Assembly: GCA_958295665.1 (NCBI GenBank) | Contig: OY282560.1 | Coordinates: forward strand, 310,291,236-310,355,235 | DNA length: 64,000 nt | Reading direction: 5' to 3' | Origin: Tipula vernalis | Lineage: Eukaryota; Arthropoda; Insecta; Diptera; Tipulidae | Shown: positions 12,621-24,709 of the stretch, piece after piece | How the letters are laid out: every line of letters begins with the position of its first letter | Numbering within the stretch: the first letter of the stretch is position 1 | The notes under the pieces: generated by a model | The model's input: only the letters and a program-made list of their open reading frames with translations | Told to the model about the DNA's origin: nothing | Database searches by the model: none | Made by a program: the position numbers and the translations under genes

Positions 12621-13113
12621 TTTTGCCTCTGGTCAATTTGTTGGGTAAATTTCCGAATTTTCTAAATAATCGGTTAGTTCATTCTAGCTATTCAAAAATA
12701 GCAATAGGGTCAGTAAGACATGCTGTGCCTACCTTTCGATTTTTCTAAATTGTAACTTTTTGAACGTCAACCAAACGTCACCGAATGTTATTGCTGTTTG
12801 AATATAATAACCAGGCATTCTGCATCATGTTTAGCTTATTACGTTTTTCTGTATGTTGCGAATTTGCCTGCAACCGACCAAAGCAAAGTGTTTAAATCTT
12901 TGGTGTTTGGGTCTGAAGGTGCTGGATTCGAATATGAAGAGGGTGGGACGCAAAGGAATTTTTTATTCTATTGGTTCTATATTTTAGAATTTTTGGTTTA
13001 TCTAGTAAACATACTGTGGGTAGTTTCTCAAAACAAATTCTCAACAGAGATGAAAAATATCTAATCTGAGGCTTTAAAGACCATGACGCAATGGACTTTA
13101 GCATAGTAGTAAA
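12621..13113. other. Unassigned spacer between Jockey and mariner
   Basis: No recognisable coding or repeat content. Several overlapping short frames on both strands show no domain. Confidence 0.4.
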
Positions 13114-13255
13114 TACCAGGTGTGTATATATGAAACCGGAATTTATCAATAAATGGAGACACCTGTCAATGTAGCTTTCGACAAACCGCGTCATCAGCGC
13201 CATTGTTTTCTTGCCTACATGTTACGATTTGCGGACATGATTGATTTACTTCGGT

Positions 13256-13860
13256 CTAAAAAGACCAAAGTATTGAAATCCTGTCAAAAATGATCAAAAA
13301 TTTGGTTGGTCCAAAATCACTTTTCTCGACGTTTTGAAAGTCCCTGAGTCTAAAAAAGCCACAAAAAAAATTTCCGTCCGTCTGTCTGGATGTCCGTATG
13401 TCTGTACCCATGGTATCTCGAGAACGGCTTGTTCGATTTAGAATCTTTTTTTTTTCCAATCTGTTTGATTTGAAGAGCTTTTGGAACCTGTGCGTCAAGA
13501 GGGTCGGGTGCCTGCCATACGAATTGACCCAAAATACCTGGATATAGAAATATTTACCAATTTTTTTATATAAATGCTGGTTTGAATATTGAGTTGGGTA
13601 TTTAGTTTGGAGTTGAGTTGAAGGTTAAATTAGAGGTAAATTTGCGGGTTGAGTTGAAGTTGAGTTGGAGTTGAGTTGGGGCTGGATAGGATATAATGAG
13701 TTGTTGACCAATGTTTTGTATATGCTGGTTTGAGGAGTGAGTTTGGCGTAAAATTTACGGTTTAGTTGAGGGTTAAGTTCGGTTCCGTTTGTGAGTTGAA
13801 TGAGGGTTGAGTTGCGGTTTAGTTGGGGTTGGATTAGGGTTTAGTGAGCAGTTGAGCAAT
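13256..13860. repeat. Dispersed repeat with a GAGTTG-rich degenerate satellite
   Basis: 13256-13450 holds a CCGTCCGTCTGTCTG-rich segment and TATCTCGAGAACGGCTTG. From 13570 to 13850 the sequence is a degenerate array of GTTGAGTTG-like words. The same words in reverse complement (CAACTCAACC) make up 45470-46240. It lies inside the split mariner. Confidence 0.55.
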
Positions 13861-13868
13861 CTATATAT

Positions 13869-15345
13869 ATAGGGAAACCTCACTACAATGGAAATCGACG
13901 GAACCAAAAACGTTGTCCGTTAAACTTTATAAAAATTTTATTTGTATTCTATATCTTATCCGATTTTGATGAAATCCAGCGTTTACAATGGAAATGGGAT
14001 ATTCAAATGATTTTTAGACGAAGTTCTGGAATATGGCAAAGTGGGATGGAACTTGGTTATTCCTTAATTGATTATGATGAAATTTGACACGTGCGTTGGA
14101 AATGGGGTTCTAAAATGATTTGTAGATGAAGTTCTGGAAAATGGTCAATTAGCACGGAACTTACCTATTTCTCAACCGATTATGATGAAATTTGACATGT
14201 GCCTTGGAAATGGGATTCTAAAATGGTTTTTCGATAAAGTTCTAGAATATGGCCAAGTAGGATGGATCTTGGCTATTCCTTAACCAATTATGATGAAATT
14301 AGCATGTGCGATGGAAATGGGATTCTAAATTGATTCTTGGATAAAGTTCTGGAATATGGCCAAGTATGATGGAACTTGGCTATTTCTCAACAGATTATGA
14401 TGAAATTTGACATGTGCGTTGAAAATGGGGTTCTAAAATGATTTCTAGATAGAGTTATAGAATATGGCCAGTTAGGATGGAACTTAAAATTAAAATGATT
14501 CTTGGATAAAGTTCTGGAATATGGCCAATGAGGACGGAACTTGCCTATTTCTAAACCATTATGATGAAATTTGATGTGGGTGATGTAAATGGGATTCTAA
14601 AACGATTTTTGGATAAAGTTCTGGAATATGGCTAAGTAGCATGGAACTTGGCTATTTTTTAACCGATTATGATGAAATTTGACATGTGCGTTCGAAATGG
14701 GATTCTAAAATGATTTTTAAATGAATTTCTGGAATATGGGTAATTAGGAGGGAACTTGGCTATTCCTTAACGGATTTGAATGAAATTTGACATCTGCCAT
14801 GGAAATGGGATTCTAAAATGATATTTGGATTTAGTTCTGGAATATGACAAAGTACGATGGAACTTGACTATTTCTTAACCGATTATGATGAAATTTGACA
14901 AGTGCGATGAAAATTTGGTTCTAAACTGAGTTTTAGATCTAAAAATCAATTTAGAATTCCATTTCCAACGCGCATGTCAATTTATCCAAAAATCATTTAA
15001 GAATCGCATTTCAATCATGGATATCAAATTTCACTAAAACCGGCTAAGAAATTGCCAAGTTCCATCCAAATTGGCCATACATTTAATTTATTAAAGGTTA
15101 AATTTAAAATGTAAAAAGGTCAATTTGAAATGTAAAAAGGTCAATTTGAAATGTTAAAGGTTCAATTTGAAGTGTAAACGGAACAAATTAAAGTGGTAAT
15201 CATTACCTGTATCATTACAGAAATATCTGTCCGTGTCTGCTCTAATAAAGTGTCAGCTTATCTAAGGGAGGTTTTAATTGGAAAACTTCAGTTGCATGGG
15301 ACTTAAAAGTTTGTTCGTTGAAGTGAGGATTCCGCTAAATTGAGT
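13869..15345. mobile_element. Non-autonomous foldback element with a 108-bp tandem array
   Basis: About ten degenerate units of 107-108 bp run from about 13920 to 14930. The word GTTCTGGAATATGG recurs near 14023, 14131, 14239 and 14346. At 14937 the orientation flips and about 1.2 units follow in reverse (to about 15070). The left edge reads GGGAAACCTCAC (13870); the right edge in reverse complement reads AGTGAAACATCA, with a second similar block GGAATCCTCACTTCAACG. GTGAAACCTC-type ends resemble pogo/Tigger-like non-autonomous elements. It encodes no protein. It is related to the repeat at 3679-4570. Confidence 0.65.
15096..15185 (+). repeat. Minisatellite, about 21-bp unit, four copies
   Basis: Four near-copies of AAAAAGGTCAATTTGAAATG-like units in tandem, directly after the reversed part of the foldback element. 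Confidence 0.7.
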
Positions 15346-15594
15346 GTCTGTTGAAATGATGTTTCACTATATTTAAAAGTGACTGTTTATATATTGTATA
15401 TGTACAGTGTATATGTGTGATATTTAAACAAATGCACACGCATTGAACTTGAACCAAACTTTACACAAATATTGTTTAAGACTTAAGAAAGATCAATGTT
15501 AATATTTGAAACATTCATCTCCTCCTTGAGAGATGCTAATCAGGTCTAAAGTTACTACAGAGGAATTTCTAAAATTTCAAGAATTGAGTTGATT

Positions 15595-15735
15595 TTTGAT
15601 GATGGTATGATGGTATGAAGAAATGATGTTATGATGGTATAATGGTATGATGGTTTGTATATAAGAATTGTGTGATGGTGATGGTAATGGTGATTGTGGT
15701 ATGATGGTATGATCGTAAGATGGTATGATGAAATC
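15595..15735 (+). repeat. Microsatellite-like (TGATGGTA)n tract
   Basis: Irregular repeats of GATGATGGTATGATGG. The long minus-strand frame over it (His/Ile/Pro/Ser-rich) is only a translation of the repeat. Confidence 0.75.
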
Positions 15736-15748
15736 GCTTCGAACGGAA

Positions 15749-16110
15749 GACAATGCCCTATATTTGGTGGGATCAGAAGAGTGTGATTTATTTTGAGCTG
15801 CCAAAACCTGGTGAAACCGTAAATACTAAACGCTACCAAAAACAATTGATCAATTTGAATCGAGCTTTGCGTGAAAAATGACCAGAATACGATAAAAGGC
15901 AACACAAAGTGATTTTGCTTCATGATAATGCACCATCACACAAAGAAAAACCGGTTAAGGACACGTTGGAAGCACTTAATTGGGAAATACTTTCACGTGC
16001 GGTTTACCCGGCAAAATGTACGAAAATGGCTCGATAAAGGGTTTGCCTCAAAAGTAGAACAGTTTTTTTGGCGTGCCATTCATGCATTGCCAGAAAGGTA
16101 CCTTGAATAA
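15749..16110 (+). pseudogene. Mariner transposase, C-terminal remnant
   Basis: Translation gives PYIWWDQKSVIYFELPKPGE, then the second catalytic aspartate block LLHDNAPSH, ending WLDKGFASKVEQFFWRAIHA and LPERYLE before a stop. A TGA interrupts the frame between the two blocks. The segment with the third catalytic aspartate (usually SPDLAPSD) has been deleted after SRAVYP. The product is therefore inactive. It resembles mauritiana/maT-type mariners of insects. Confidence 0.85.
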
Positions 16111-16188
16111 AATACTCTGAACCATTATAAAACGATGAACGTGTACTTTTTACTAAAAAATTTCGGTTTCATAATTACACACCTGGTA

Positions 16189-17340
16189 AGTACCTAACCA
16201 TTATTTATTATTTCGCTTTATTATTTTCATCACCATAGTCGTACCAAAAACGTAACTGCATCGGCTGTAAAAAACTGGGTCGAAGGTTTTTGACTATCTC
16301 TAAAAAACGAAAACAGCAGATTTGGTCATCACCATGACAAAAAAAAAAATGAATTAAATTTTATTGATATATTTGTACGTTTTTGATATCAATCAAACTC
16401 CACCACCACCTTATATTGGAGCAGAGCTCATCAAACCACCATTTATGGTTTTTCTAACTCGTTTATGTATTTATACGAGTAGTGTGTGTGAGTGTGTTTT
16501 ATGTTTTTTTTTTTGTATAGTTAAGGTCAATATTTATTCTACTATAAAAACGATTTACTGAACACATTGTTTGATTAAGATTATGTATAATGAGAATGTT
16601 TTATATACGCATAAATCAACAACTTTACGCCTACATCTCAGCATTGAGACATTTTTTTTTATTTCAAATAAAATATGCAAAATTATTTTGTTGTAGAAAA
16701 TACTACATTGGAATTTGCACAATGAGATTATTTTTATGGTATTTGACTAGTTATATATAGAATTAAACTCATTTCGATGCTTTTTTTCCTTTAGCCCGGG
16801 TTTCTCAAACATGTCGGCCATTCAAGTTCAAGGATCTAAGCGCACCTGTTCAACGTTCCGCATCTCGCCAATCCATATCCGTGTCCCGCCAATTTAAAAA
16901 AATATATTCTTTCAGCTTTGGTTTTACAAAACATGGTTCCAGGTTTAGGACATAAGAAACGCTTAAATGTATACCATAATGTACTCGTACGTAGTTGCAA
17001 AAAATCCGGAAGTAAATTTTTTAACTGGAACAGAACACATAACGAACGAGGTGACTAACCAAGGTTAAATTTAAACATTTTCAGCTGACTATTCTAAATT
17101 TATCAACATTTAAATTTTTGCACGTTTATCTACTAATTCGACCGCAAAACAACTTAGAATGAAATTTTAAATATAAATAAAGAATTTAAGATTTTAAATG
17201 AATGAATTTGAGTAATTTACTTTTTGCTTCGATTCAGTTTAACAAATTTGAAATTTTTAAAGTCAAATTGGGCAAGCAGTCATTTAAAAATGAATTAAAG
17301 TATGAGAAAGTTTTTGAAAATACCGGTCTAGGTAAGCCTC
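16189..17340. other. AT-rich spacer, no gene seen
   Basis: No coding block, inverted repeat or tandem repeat stands out. GTGTGTGAG-type simple sequence occurs near 16480. Confidence 0.45.
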
Positions 17341-17344
17341 ATGA

Positions 17345-18755
17345 TTGGCCCAAGATTTCACCGATTGTGAGAACTCCTTAGAGCTTCCCATCAACACCCA
17401 ATTCCCACGAAGCGCTGTCGATTTGACTGAGCTTAGTTGCTATCTGGATACACAGTCAGTGTATACAGATGACATCTTACGTAAGAAACGGATCCTGTGG
17501 GCGGTAAAAGGGTTTAAACTCCAAATCTTCTAATCTTCGGAAATCGTAATATTCAAAGGGTGTTTAAAGCTGATCTGTATTTCTAGGAAATGGACGGGGG
17601 TCATGGTGGACTTTATCCCGAGCGCGGGCAAAAGCTCACAGGTCCAGTTTAGATGAATTCTATTTGGTAGCATTTATCGATATTGAGGGCGCCTATAATA
17701 ACGTGAAAACAAAGGCAATCAAGGGAGGATTGACACTTTTGGACGTAGACTACCCTGTAAGCAGGTTAATTAATCATATGCTTGAAAACAGGATTGGCTA
17801 GTAATTAGAGGAATACCCAGAGGTGTCCCATCCTCCCTTCTCTCGGTAGTGGTCCCACTTTAAAAGGCACTAGGGTCGCTTTTACTGACAGTGTGGCATT
17901 ATTTTGGACAGTAATCTTAGTTGGAGGCCTCACATTTTGGAAAGAGTAAATAAGACTACTATAGCTATGTACTCCTGCAAAAATGCCTTTGGTAATAGGC
18001 GGTGCATTGGTTCTACACCGCCGTACTAGGACCTGTACTTATGTATGGAGTGAGCGTGTGATGGCAAGCTCTTGGCAAGCTAACATACACGAATAAGATA
18101 GAGAAAGAACAAAATGCCCTGTATGCTTATAAGCGACGCGCTAAAGACGACACCTACATTTCCGGTCAACATTTTTAATAAACTGATTGCGGCATTTACG
18201 GCTGTGCGACTCAGACGTTTACTATAAGTAGTTTGCTAAAGAAGGAGCTGGCTAACCTCGATTACATAACATCAACTCTATACTTCGAGAAAGGTTTTCG
18301 GACCATCCTACCTTCAATAGGGAATCACGGAGGAACAGGTCAATATCGGAAACCGAAGCTGGTGTATTCTGTGTTAAATTAAATGTGAACAATTTCTATT
18401 CGTCTCTCTGTTTACTGCAGCATGTATTAGGCTTAGGTGATAGCGTTTGAGGAGGTGTTGACCTTGGGTGATATCGTGATATAGATTAATCTATATTGAC
18501 AGTTAGTCTAATGTCCTTGGGTGACATTGCAATCTATATTGACAGTCAGGCGACAATGAGCTCTCTAGAATCAGATTCTCTGGCGTGACGGGTGACGTTG
18601 GGTTGCCACTCATCTCTCTCACGTTAGCATACCGAAGGCATAAGCACTTGCATAAGTACAAGGTGGGCCAATCTCTCAAATCTCGAAAACAATAAAGTGC
18701 GAGATATTTCACGCTATATAATTGCTTGAAATGGTTCCAATAAGGGTGCCGATTG
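17345..18755 (+). pseudogene. R1/LOA-like LINE remnant, copy 1
   Basis: Reading through stops and frameshifts: KKRILWAVKGFK (reverse transcriptase entry), then FIDIEGAYNNVKTKAIKGGL and DVDYPVSRLINHMLENR (palm), an RNase H start (about 18340-18420) and a C-terminal end LARRRHKHL-type block (about 18630) brought close by deletion. It begins with the same sequence as copy 2 (TGACTGAGCT near 17420 versus 18815), so the two lie in tandem. Not functional. Confidence 0.7.
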
Positions 18756-20480
18756 CGATAACTCCTTGGAGCTTTCCATCGATACTCATTTCCCAAGAAA
18801 CTCTGAAGATTTGACTGAGCTAGTAGTCATCTGGATACACATTCAGTGTATACAGATGACATTGTTTGTAAGAAACGGATCCTATGGGTGGTAAAAGGGT
18901 TTAAACATTATAAATCGGCTGTTCCTGACCAGATCATATCAGAGGAAATCCAAATCTTCTAATCTTCGGAAATCGTAATCTTCAAAGGGTGTTTAAAGCT
19001 GATCTGTATTTCTAGGAAATGGACAGAGGTGAAGGTGTTCTTTAACCCGAAAGCGGGCAAAAGCTCACTGGTCTAGTTTAGATGAATTCTGTTCGGTAGC
19101 ATTCATTGATATTGAGGGCGCCCAATCAAGAGAGGATTAACAAAGCCAATCAAGGGAGGATTGACACTTTTGGACGTGGACTACCCTGTAAGCAGGTTAA
19201 TTAATCATATGCTTCTAAGCATGATTGTTCACTCTAATCTAGGGGTTCACCATTAGAAGGCTGATAATTAGAGGAACCCCCAGAGGGGTGTCCTATCCCC
19301 CTTCTCTGGGACATAGTGTTAAATGGATTACTTAGGGATAGCCGTCTCCGAAAAATACCTAGAATAAGAACGTAATGGACTGGTCCGGCTGGGCTAGGAA
19401 TCAACCCTTTCAATAAAGAGCTGGAATTCTTTACTAAAAAATACAAAATCCCGGTAGTTGCTCTACCTTAAAAGGCACTAGGGTCGCTTTTACTGATAGT
19501 GTCTTAGTTAGAGGCCTCACATTTTGAAAAATGAAAGATTTGTCACTCGACAATAAGTAGTTCGCTAAAGAACGAGCTGGCGAACCTCGATTACATAACA
19601 TCAACTCTATGCTTCGAGAAAGGCTTTCGGACCATCAAGGGAATCACGGAAGAATAGATCAATATCGAAAACCGAAGCTTTGCAATTTTTTGGGGGCGAC
19701 GCCAAGCTGGACGCCAAGGTGGGAGCTGGTGAATTCTGTGTTAAATTGAATGTGAACAATTTCTATTCGTCTCTGTGTTTACTGCAGCATAGACTAGGAA
19801 GAGGTGATAGCGTTTGAGGAGGTGTTGACGTGGTTGAAGCATAATATAGTGTCCTTGGGTACTATTGCAATCTCTCAGCTTGTCTGGCGTGACGGGTGAC
19901 GTTGGGTTGCCACTCATCTCTCAATGGCATGGGCAAGCATTTCAACATCCAGATAAGGTTTGTCCCTGGTTACTCGGGCGTCATGGAGAACTGCAGAGCG
20001 GATGAACTCGCTAAACACGGTACGACTCTCCTTCTGCAACCGGAAGGAACAAGTCTGAGGAGGCCTGTCACATCGCTTAAACTAGTATTTAGGAAACAAG
20101 CGGTATTCTTAGCGGAGGAAAGGTGGACACCATCACTTCTAGCGTACGAGACAAGTGGAAACTGGAGTTGGGGCGTTCCGGTACAATAATCTCTCTACGT
20201 AGACCTTACTTAAGAACGGTCGCAGGAATACTCACGGGACACGGCCTTTCAGGATAACAAGCTAGAAGGCTGGGTCTGGAAGGAAATGACTTCTGTAGAA
20301 GGAGTATGGACGAGGAGGAGAAATAGACTTTGCTACACTTTCTATGTTCATGGACGACATTAGCACACCGAAGGTATAAACACTTGCATAAGTACAATAC
20401 ATACATAAGGCCAATCTCTAAAATCTCGAAAACAATAAAGTGCGAGATATTTCATGCTAGCCACTCTAACTTAACCTAAC
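18756..20480 (+). pseudogene. R1/LOA-like LINE remnant, copy 2 with RNase H end
   Basis: Repeats the reverse transcriptase pieces of copy 1 (KKRILWVVKGFK near 18870), then shows an RNase H-like region: KVGAGEFCVKLNVNNF and, at 19896-20090, FVPGYSGVMENCRADELAKH. The C-terminal Cys/His tail follows RNase H (NDFCRRSMDEEEK and LLHFLCSW, 20280-20350), as in LINEs of this group in flies. The 3' end carries an AACCTAACC tail. Many breaks make it inactive. Confidence 0.75.
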
Positions 20481-20488
20481 CTAACCTT
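20462..20488 (+). repeat. (TAACC)n 3' tail of the LINE
   Basis: Short run of TTAACC/CTAACC units at the 3' end of LINE copy 2. It resembles insect telomere sequence but is too short and sits exactly where a LINE tail is expected. Confidence 0.6.
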
Positions 20489-20494
20489 TATCCA

Positions 20495-23400
20495 TTTTAT
20501 TCCAAGATTCATGGAATTCTAAAATAATATGTGAAATATTCCGGCACCGAAACAAGTCCATCTCAGATGAGTGATACTTTTTACGAACCTTTTGAGCGAG
20601 ATAACGGACATCATATACTACTGAGACATACCCCTCTAAATTGGCGTACGACCGCAGGAAATTACATTTTTGACATTTCATTGCCTGTCTCAGAGATGTA
20701 ATTTAACTCCCTGTGGTACCTTAATGCAGTTCAGGTTTTAAATCGTCTAGGAATTAACAAGTCTGCGACTATAAGCTATTTTTGGAAGAAGCCTTTAAGA
20801 TCGACGCAAGCAATTGTGAAGATATTCAAATTTCAGGCTTAGTATTTACTAAGTAAAAGCAAATTAAATTTTCGATTGAAATGACGTATTTTACTAGAAA
20901 GCCACCGGTGCCTTTTTCGGGTAAATTTCAAGAATACAGGCTCTGAATGTTCTTTGCAAAAGTACTTTAAAAAAAAGTTCCTCAGGCACGTTTTTGGTCG
21001 ACTATAGAAGGCTGTTCTACTTCAGCTACTGAATCAGCTTACTATGGTGTTGGTTGAAATTGAAACTAAAACCTCTTAGGTGTATGGCCTGACTAATTTC
21101 ATACAGATCTTTAATGCCGGAAGTAAATTCCTTCGGGAACAACTTGCCATGATGCATATTGTCTATGAAAAATTTTAGTCCACCTATATGTTGTGATTGG
21201 CGCTAAATCCGCTTATGTGTATGGAACTTTAATAACTGGTTCTCAGAAATAATAAAAAAATTGTAAGACCACCACCGTCTACTAAAATTCCACTCTTACC
21301 AAAATTATAAGCCAAGTGAATGGCCTAACTTATTTGATAGAGATTTTTATGTCTCTGACGAATACTAATCACTGAAAGTAAATTCTTATGGAACCAACTT
21401 ACCATTATTATGTTGTGATTGTAAGTGCTTACGAGTATGGTCCAGTTTTTACTACACAAACTTTAATAAAAATTTCTCCAGAACTGTATGCGCTCGGTCT
21501 TAGTTCTTACGGAATTTGCCAAGGCGCCCCAGATCTAAGATAAAAAATGTAAGTGTATGGACGAATTTATTTGACAAAGAACGTTATAATTCTCATGAAA
21601 CCTGAACGCCGGATTACGTTCTTAACAAGTTTGTTATTTTAGACTATCTCTTTCTGCGTGGGGGGGCCCGATTAATAAATCCAATCACCAAAAGATAGAG
21701 GCATCTGGTTTGGAATAAAATTAAGTTTAGTCTTTCAAGATTTGAATGATGGAAATCAACTATTAACGTTATAATTTTCTGTTCTCAATTTATTACTTGA
21801 AAAAATATTTTCAGGAGTTGGTCGAAAGCTTATGAGTATGACCTCTTCTAAAAATACGAGTTTAATAGAAAATAAAAAATTGGTTTACATTTTGGATTGT
21901 TTCCAAAAAAAAAAAAAAAAAGAAATGTAAAATTTATTTTTTTACTTCGGACCAATTTATTAAACAAATTCTGAGAATTTATTACTGATGTACCTATAAA
22001 TGAAATTCTTGATGTATGAATAATTTTGTTTTACTGTTGACATGAAAACAACTAAATATACTTGCAATGTCACTATTTTATGCTAGATTCGATTAATTTC
22101 ACGCGATTAGCGATGACATTCGATATGATGCACAGAAATGCTTAATTGATTGGAAATAAAATGTTACTATAAAATAAAAATTAAATTTAGTTATTATAAA
22201 ATTTGTAATAAAAGAGATTTCATTCAGCACAAGATAAACACACTCCTTCTAAAAATTAATCAATTCTATTCTAAACTGAAACATAAAAAAAAATTTCTCT
22301 CTTTAACGAAAGTACGTCAATCTATCTGGGTTATGTAAATAAAAACCTCATAAACTCACGTGCTCCTAAAATAGCAAAACACGATACCTACGTATGAAAT
22401 CAAATATTTCGGGATCGAACAAGCAACAGAAATATTTTTTGCGAATAATAAAAAATGTGCAAAACTAATTAATTCATTTAATATTGTTCTTCTGGCCTAA
22501 TTACATTTATTATAACAATAAACATTTACTTCCTATTACTTCCTATATTTATATAAACAAATTTTAGTTTATGTGCGACTGAATTCTATATATACACATA
22601 ATTAAAATTTTCTAATTCCGGAAAATTATGCCAAAATATACTTAATTGCAATTTGAAATAAATTAGAGTCAAGGTTTTGTCGGCCGGCGAGAGTACGCGG
22701 AAACCCCTAAAATATTTGGTTTTGTTTTTTTGTATAATCGCGATTTTATATTTCTTTTTTTAAACTAATCATTGTATCAATGTCATCGCGAAAGTGGAAA
22801 TGTGTAAAGTTAAATATGTATGTTTGTTTACAAGAGAGAATTTTAAATAAATTGGTTTAAGTATCTTGATAAGATTGTTATCGGTTTGAATTTCTACTTC
22901 CAAGTGTCCTAAAAATTGATTTCATAATACGAAATTTGGAAAGGAATTAAGAATTACCAAAATTAGTCTGTAAGTTCTTATTCTTTTGAATCTCATTATC
23001 TTTTTCATTGAAATGGAATCTTGGAACTATTTCAGTTCCGCTTCTGAATACTCAATAAATTATGAGCTACATATTAAAGATTATTAAATTTAATTGGACT
23101 CGTCTGACAGCATAATATAAATCCATATAGTACTTCCACGTCAAGTTTATCGGCGAAGTGTCAGATGGCGATACTGATACGGTGTTTAATTTTTCAAAAT
23201 ATTCGCCCAAAACTACGAGTATGTACGAATAAATACGCCCAAATGGCATCATCTATTTCTAACCGATGAATTTGTAGCTGGGTCTATATATAAACAGATA
23301 CTTTTTTATTTTGTTTTAATTCAGCAAATAGTAAAATAATACGATTTATAAAAAATAATCCTGAAATCAAATTGTTTCTATACATAACACCATGCAACTT

Positions 23401-24002
23401 AACACCAAACACTAATCATTAATCACCACGGAACATTATGCAGCACAAAAACAGTACTCCAATAATTTCGAAAGTTGCATAACGTTTGACCAAGCCAACA
23501 TCTACAACTCAACACCATCATCATAAAGTAAAGTCAGGTTTCTCAACAATCTCGATCAAACTCAAAAAATCTGGTAACCTTAAAACATCTTTAAAGAACT
23601 GGGAAATTTTCTCCTATGATAGAAATTTTTTAGCTTAGTGCAATTGACATTCAAGCAACAGTAACAGCGATGTCCATTACGCCTATTCCAATGCTAAATG
23701 AGCGTAAACTAACAAAATAAGTAGGTAGCTGTTTTAACACGATCAGACATATTGTCGACTTCGACACTCCGTTTAATAGAAGTCAGGAAATCTACTCTCT
23801 TAGAATGAGTAAACATGAAGCCCGAATAAAATTAAGAGACCATTGTCCATAAAGTTACCATTTCTTGTTGACTACCTGTTAAGCAATTGGAATCCTGCAA
23901 ATCTACTAAAATCTTCGAAGAGTTGACCCTACAAATCCGGTAAGAGGTATATGGTGCTATTGAATTTGGTTTCCACTATTTCCTGGAAATGTATATTAAA
24001 TT
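20495..24002. other. Long AT-rich spacer without recognisable genes
   Basis: No recognisable protein. The 20481-20681 minus frame (MKCQKCNFLRSYAN...) has two cysteine pairs but no clear family. A degenerate periodicity at 21075-21640 is listed separately. 22000-24000 is AT-rich with nothing I can name. Confidence 0.4.
21075..21640 (+). repeat. Degenerate repeat of about 237 bp, three units
   Basis: Related stretches begin at about 21079, 21318 and 21553 (TGTATGGCCTGACTAATTTC, TGAATGGCCTAACTTATTTG, TGTATGGACGAATTTATTTG). Each is followed by a CAGATCTTTAATG/TAGAGATTTTTATG-like stretch. Divergence is high. Confidence 0.4.
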
Positions 24003-24129
24003 ATTCTTTGGTCAATTAAAGATTTTGAATGTGCCTGTAATAAGAGTCGAGATACCATAAAAGGTAGAAGGGGCCTTAGTCATCATCTACCTGAAAGTCC
24101 TGTCGGAAAATCCAGAACCTATTCCGACT

Positions 24130-24659
24130 TGTCGGAATGGGGGCTGGCACAGGAGTCAGGTGAAACTGACTACCTGTGCAGATCAGAGGTCCCTGCTGCT
24201 TTATAAGAAGGCAGTGGGGGGACTTGGCGAGGTATGGCCTGGAGCCAGCCTTGCCGTTATTGATAGGAAGGAGATTCCCTGCAAAGCAATAAGCAGTTGT
24301 TGCAGGTTGGCAAAACGGATTTGCCAACGCACAACTGGAAAGTTGCCAAGCTCGTGGAGACAAAGGCTGACTATAGGTCAGTTGTTATCATCTTAAACAG
24401 GGAGTCACTGACTGCACTGGAAAAAACTAACGGTTTAATCAACTATGGTTTCAGTGCAGTCACACTCAAGGTGTACAAGATGGACGCGGACAAGCCGGAG
24501 GCTCCGAAGGCAGCTTCAGACACTATCGCGGAGCTTGATAGCTCATCTGTGTGCGCGGAGGTAGCCAGCCAAGCGGAAACTCTCTCCACGGACACGGTGA
24601 TGTCAACGTCCATGGAGCCATTAAAGAGGCTCTCAGAAGACTTCTCACCAGGGGATTGA
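24130..24659 (+). pseudogene. LINE copy A, ORF1 C-terminal part
   Basis: The open frame from 24297 contains KVAKLVETKADYRSVVIILN, ESLTALEKTNGLINYGFSAV and TLKVYK, matching the C-terminal half of ORF1 proteins of R1/LOA-like LINEs of flies, followed by an acidic Ser/Ala-rich tail. The upstream part (24150-24290) is in another frame. In intact elements ORF1 is an RNA-binding protein. No CCHC knuckle is seen. Confidence 0.6.
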
Positions 24660-24709
24660 CATTTCTGCAAATCAACTTTCGCTAAATTGGGAAAGAAGCG
24701 ACAGATGTC

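Larger units (their letters stand above)
13116..16186 (+). mobile_element. Mariner element split by nested insertions
   Basis: The left end CCAGGTGTGTATATATGAAA at 13116 is matched by the reverse complement of the right end, CCAGGTGTGTAATTATGAAA, ending at 16186. Similarity runs about 28 bp and both ends are flanked by TA. The transposase remnant 15749-16110 lies just inside the right end. A normal mariner is about 1.3 kb; this one spans 3071 bp because repeats at about 13256-15735 sit inside it. The N-terminal half of the transposase is gone. Confidence 0.75.

Noticed and set aside
15555..15923. Minus-strand frames rich in His, Ile, Pro and Ser
   Set aside because: They are translations of the ATGATGGT microsatellite and the antisense of the mariner transposase.
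20462..20488. CCTAA-type telomere repeats
   Set aside because: Too short and located exactly at a LINE 3' end. The similar run at 34608-34625 also ends a LINE.
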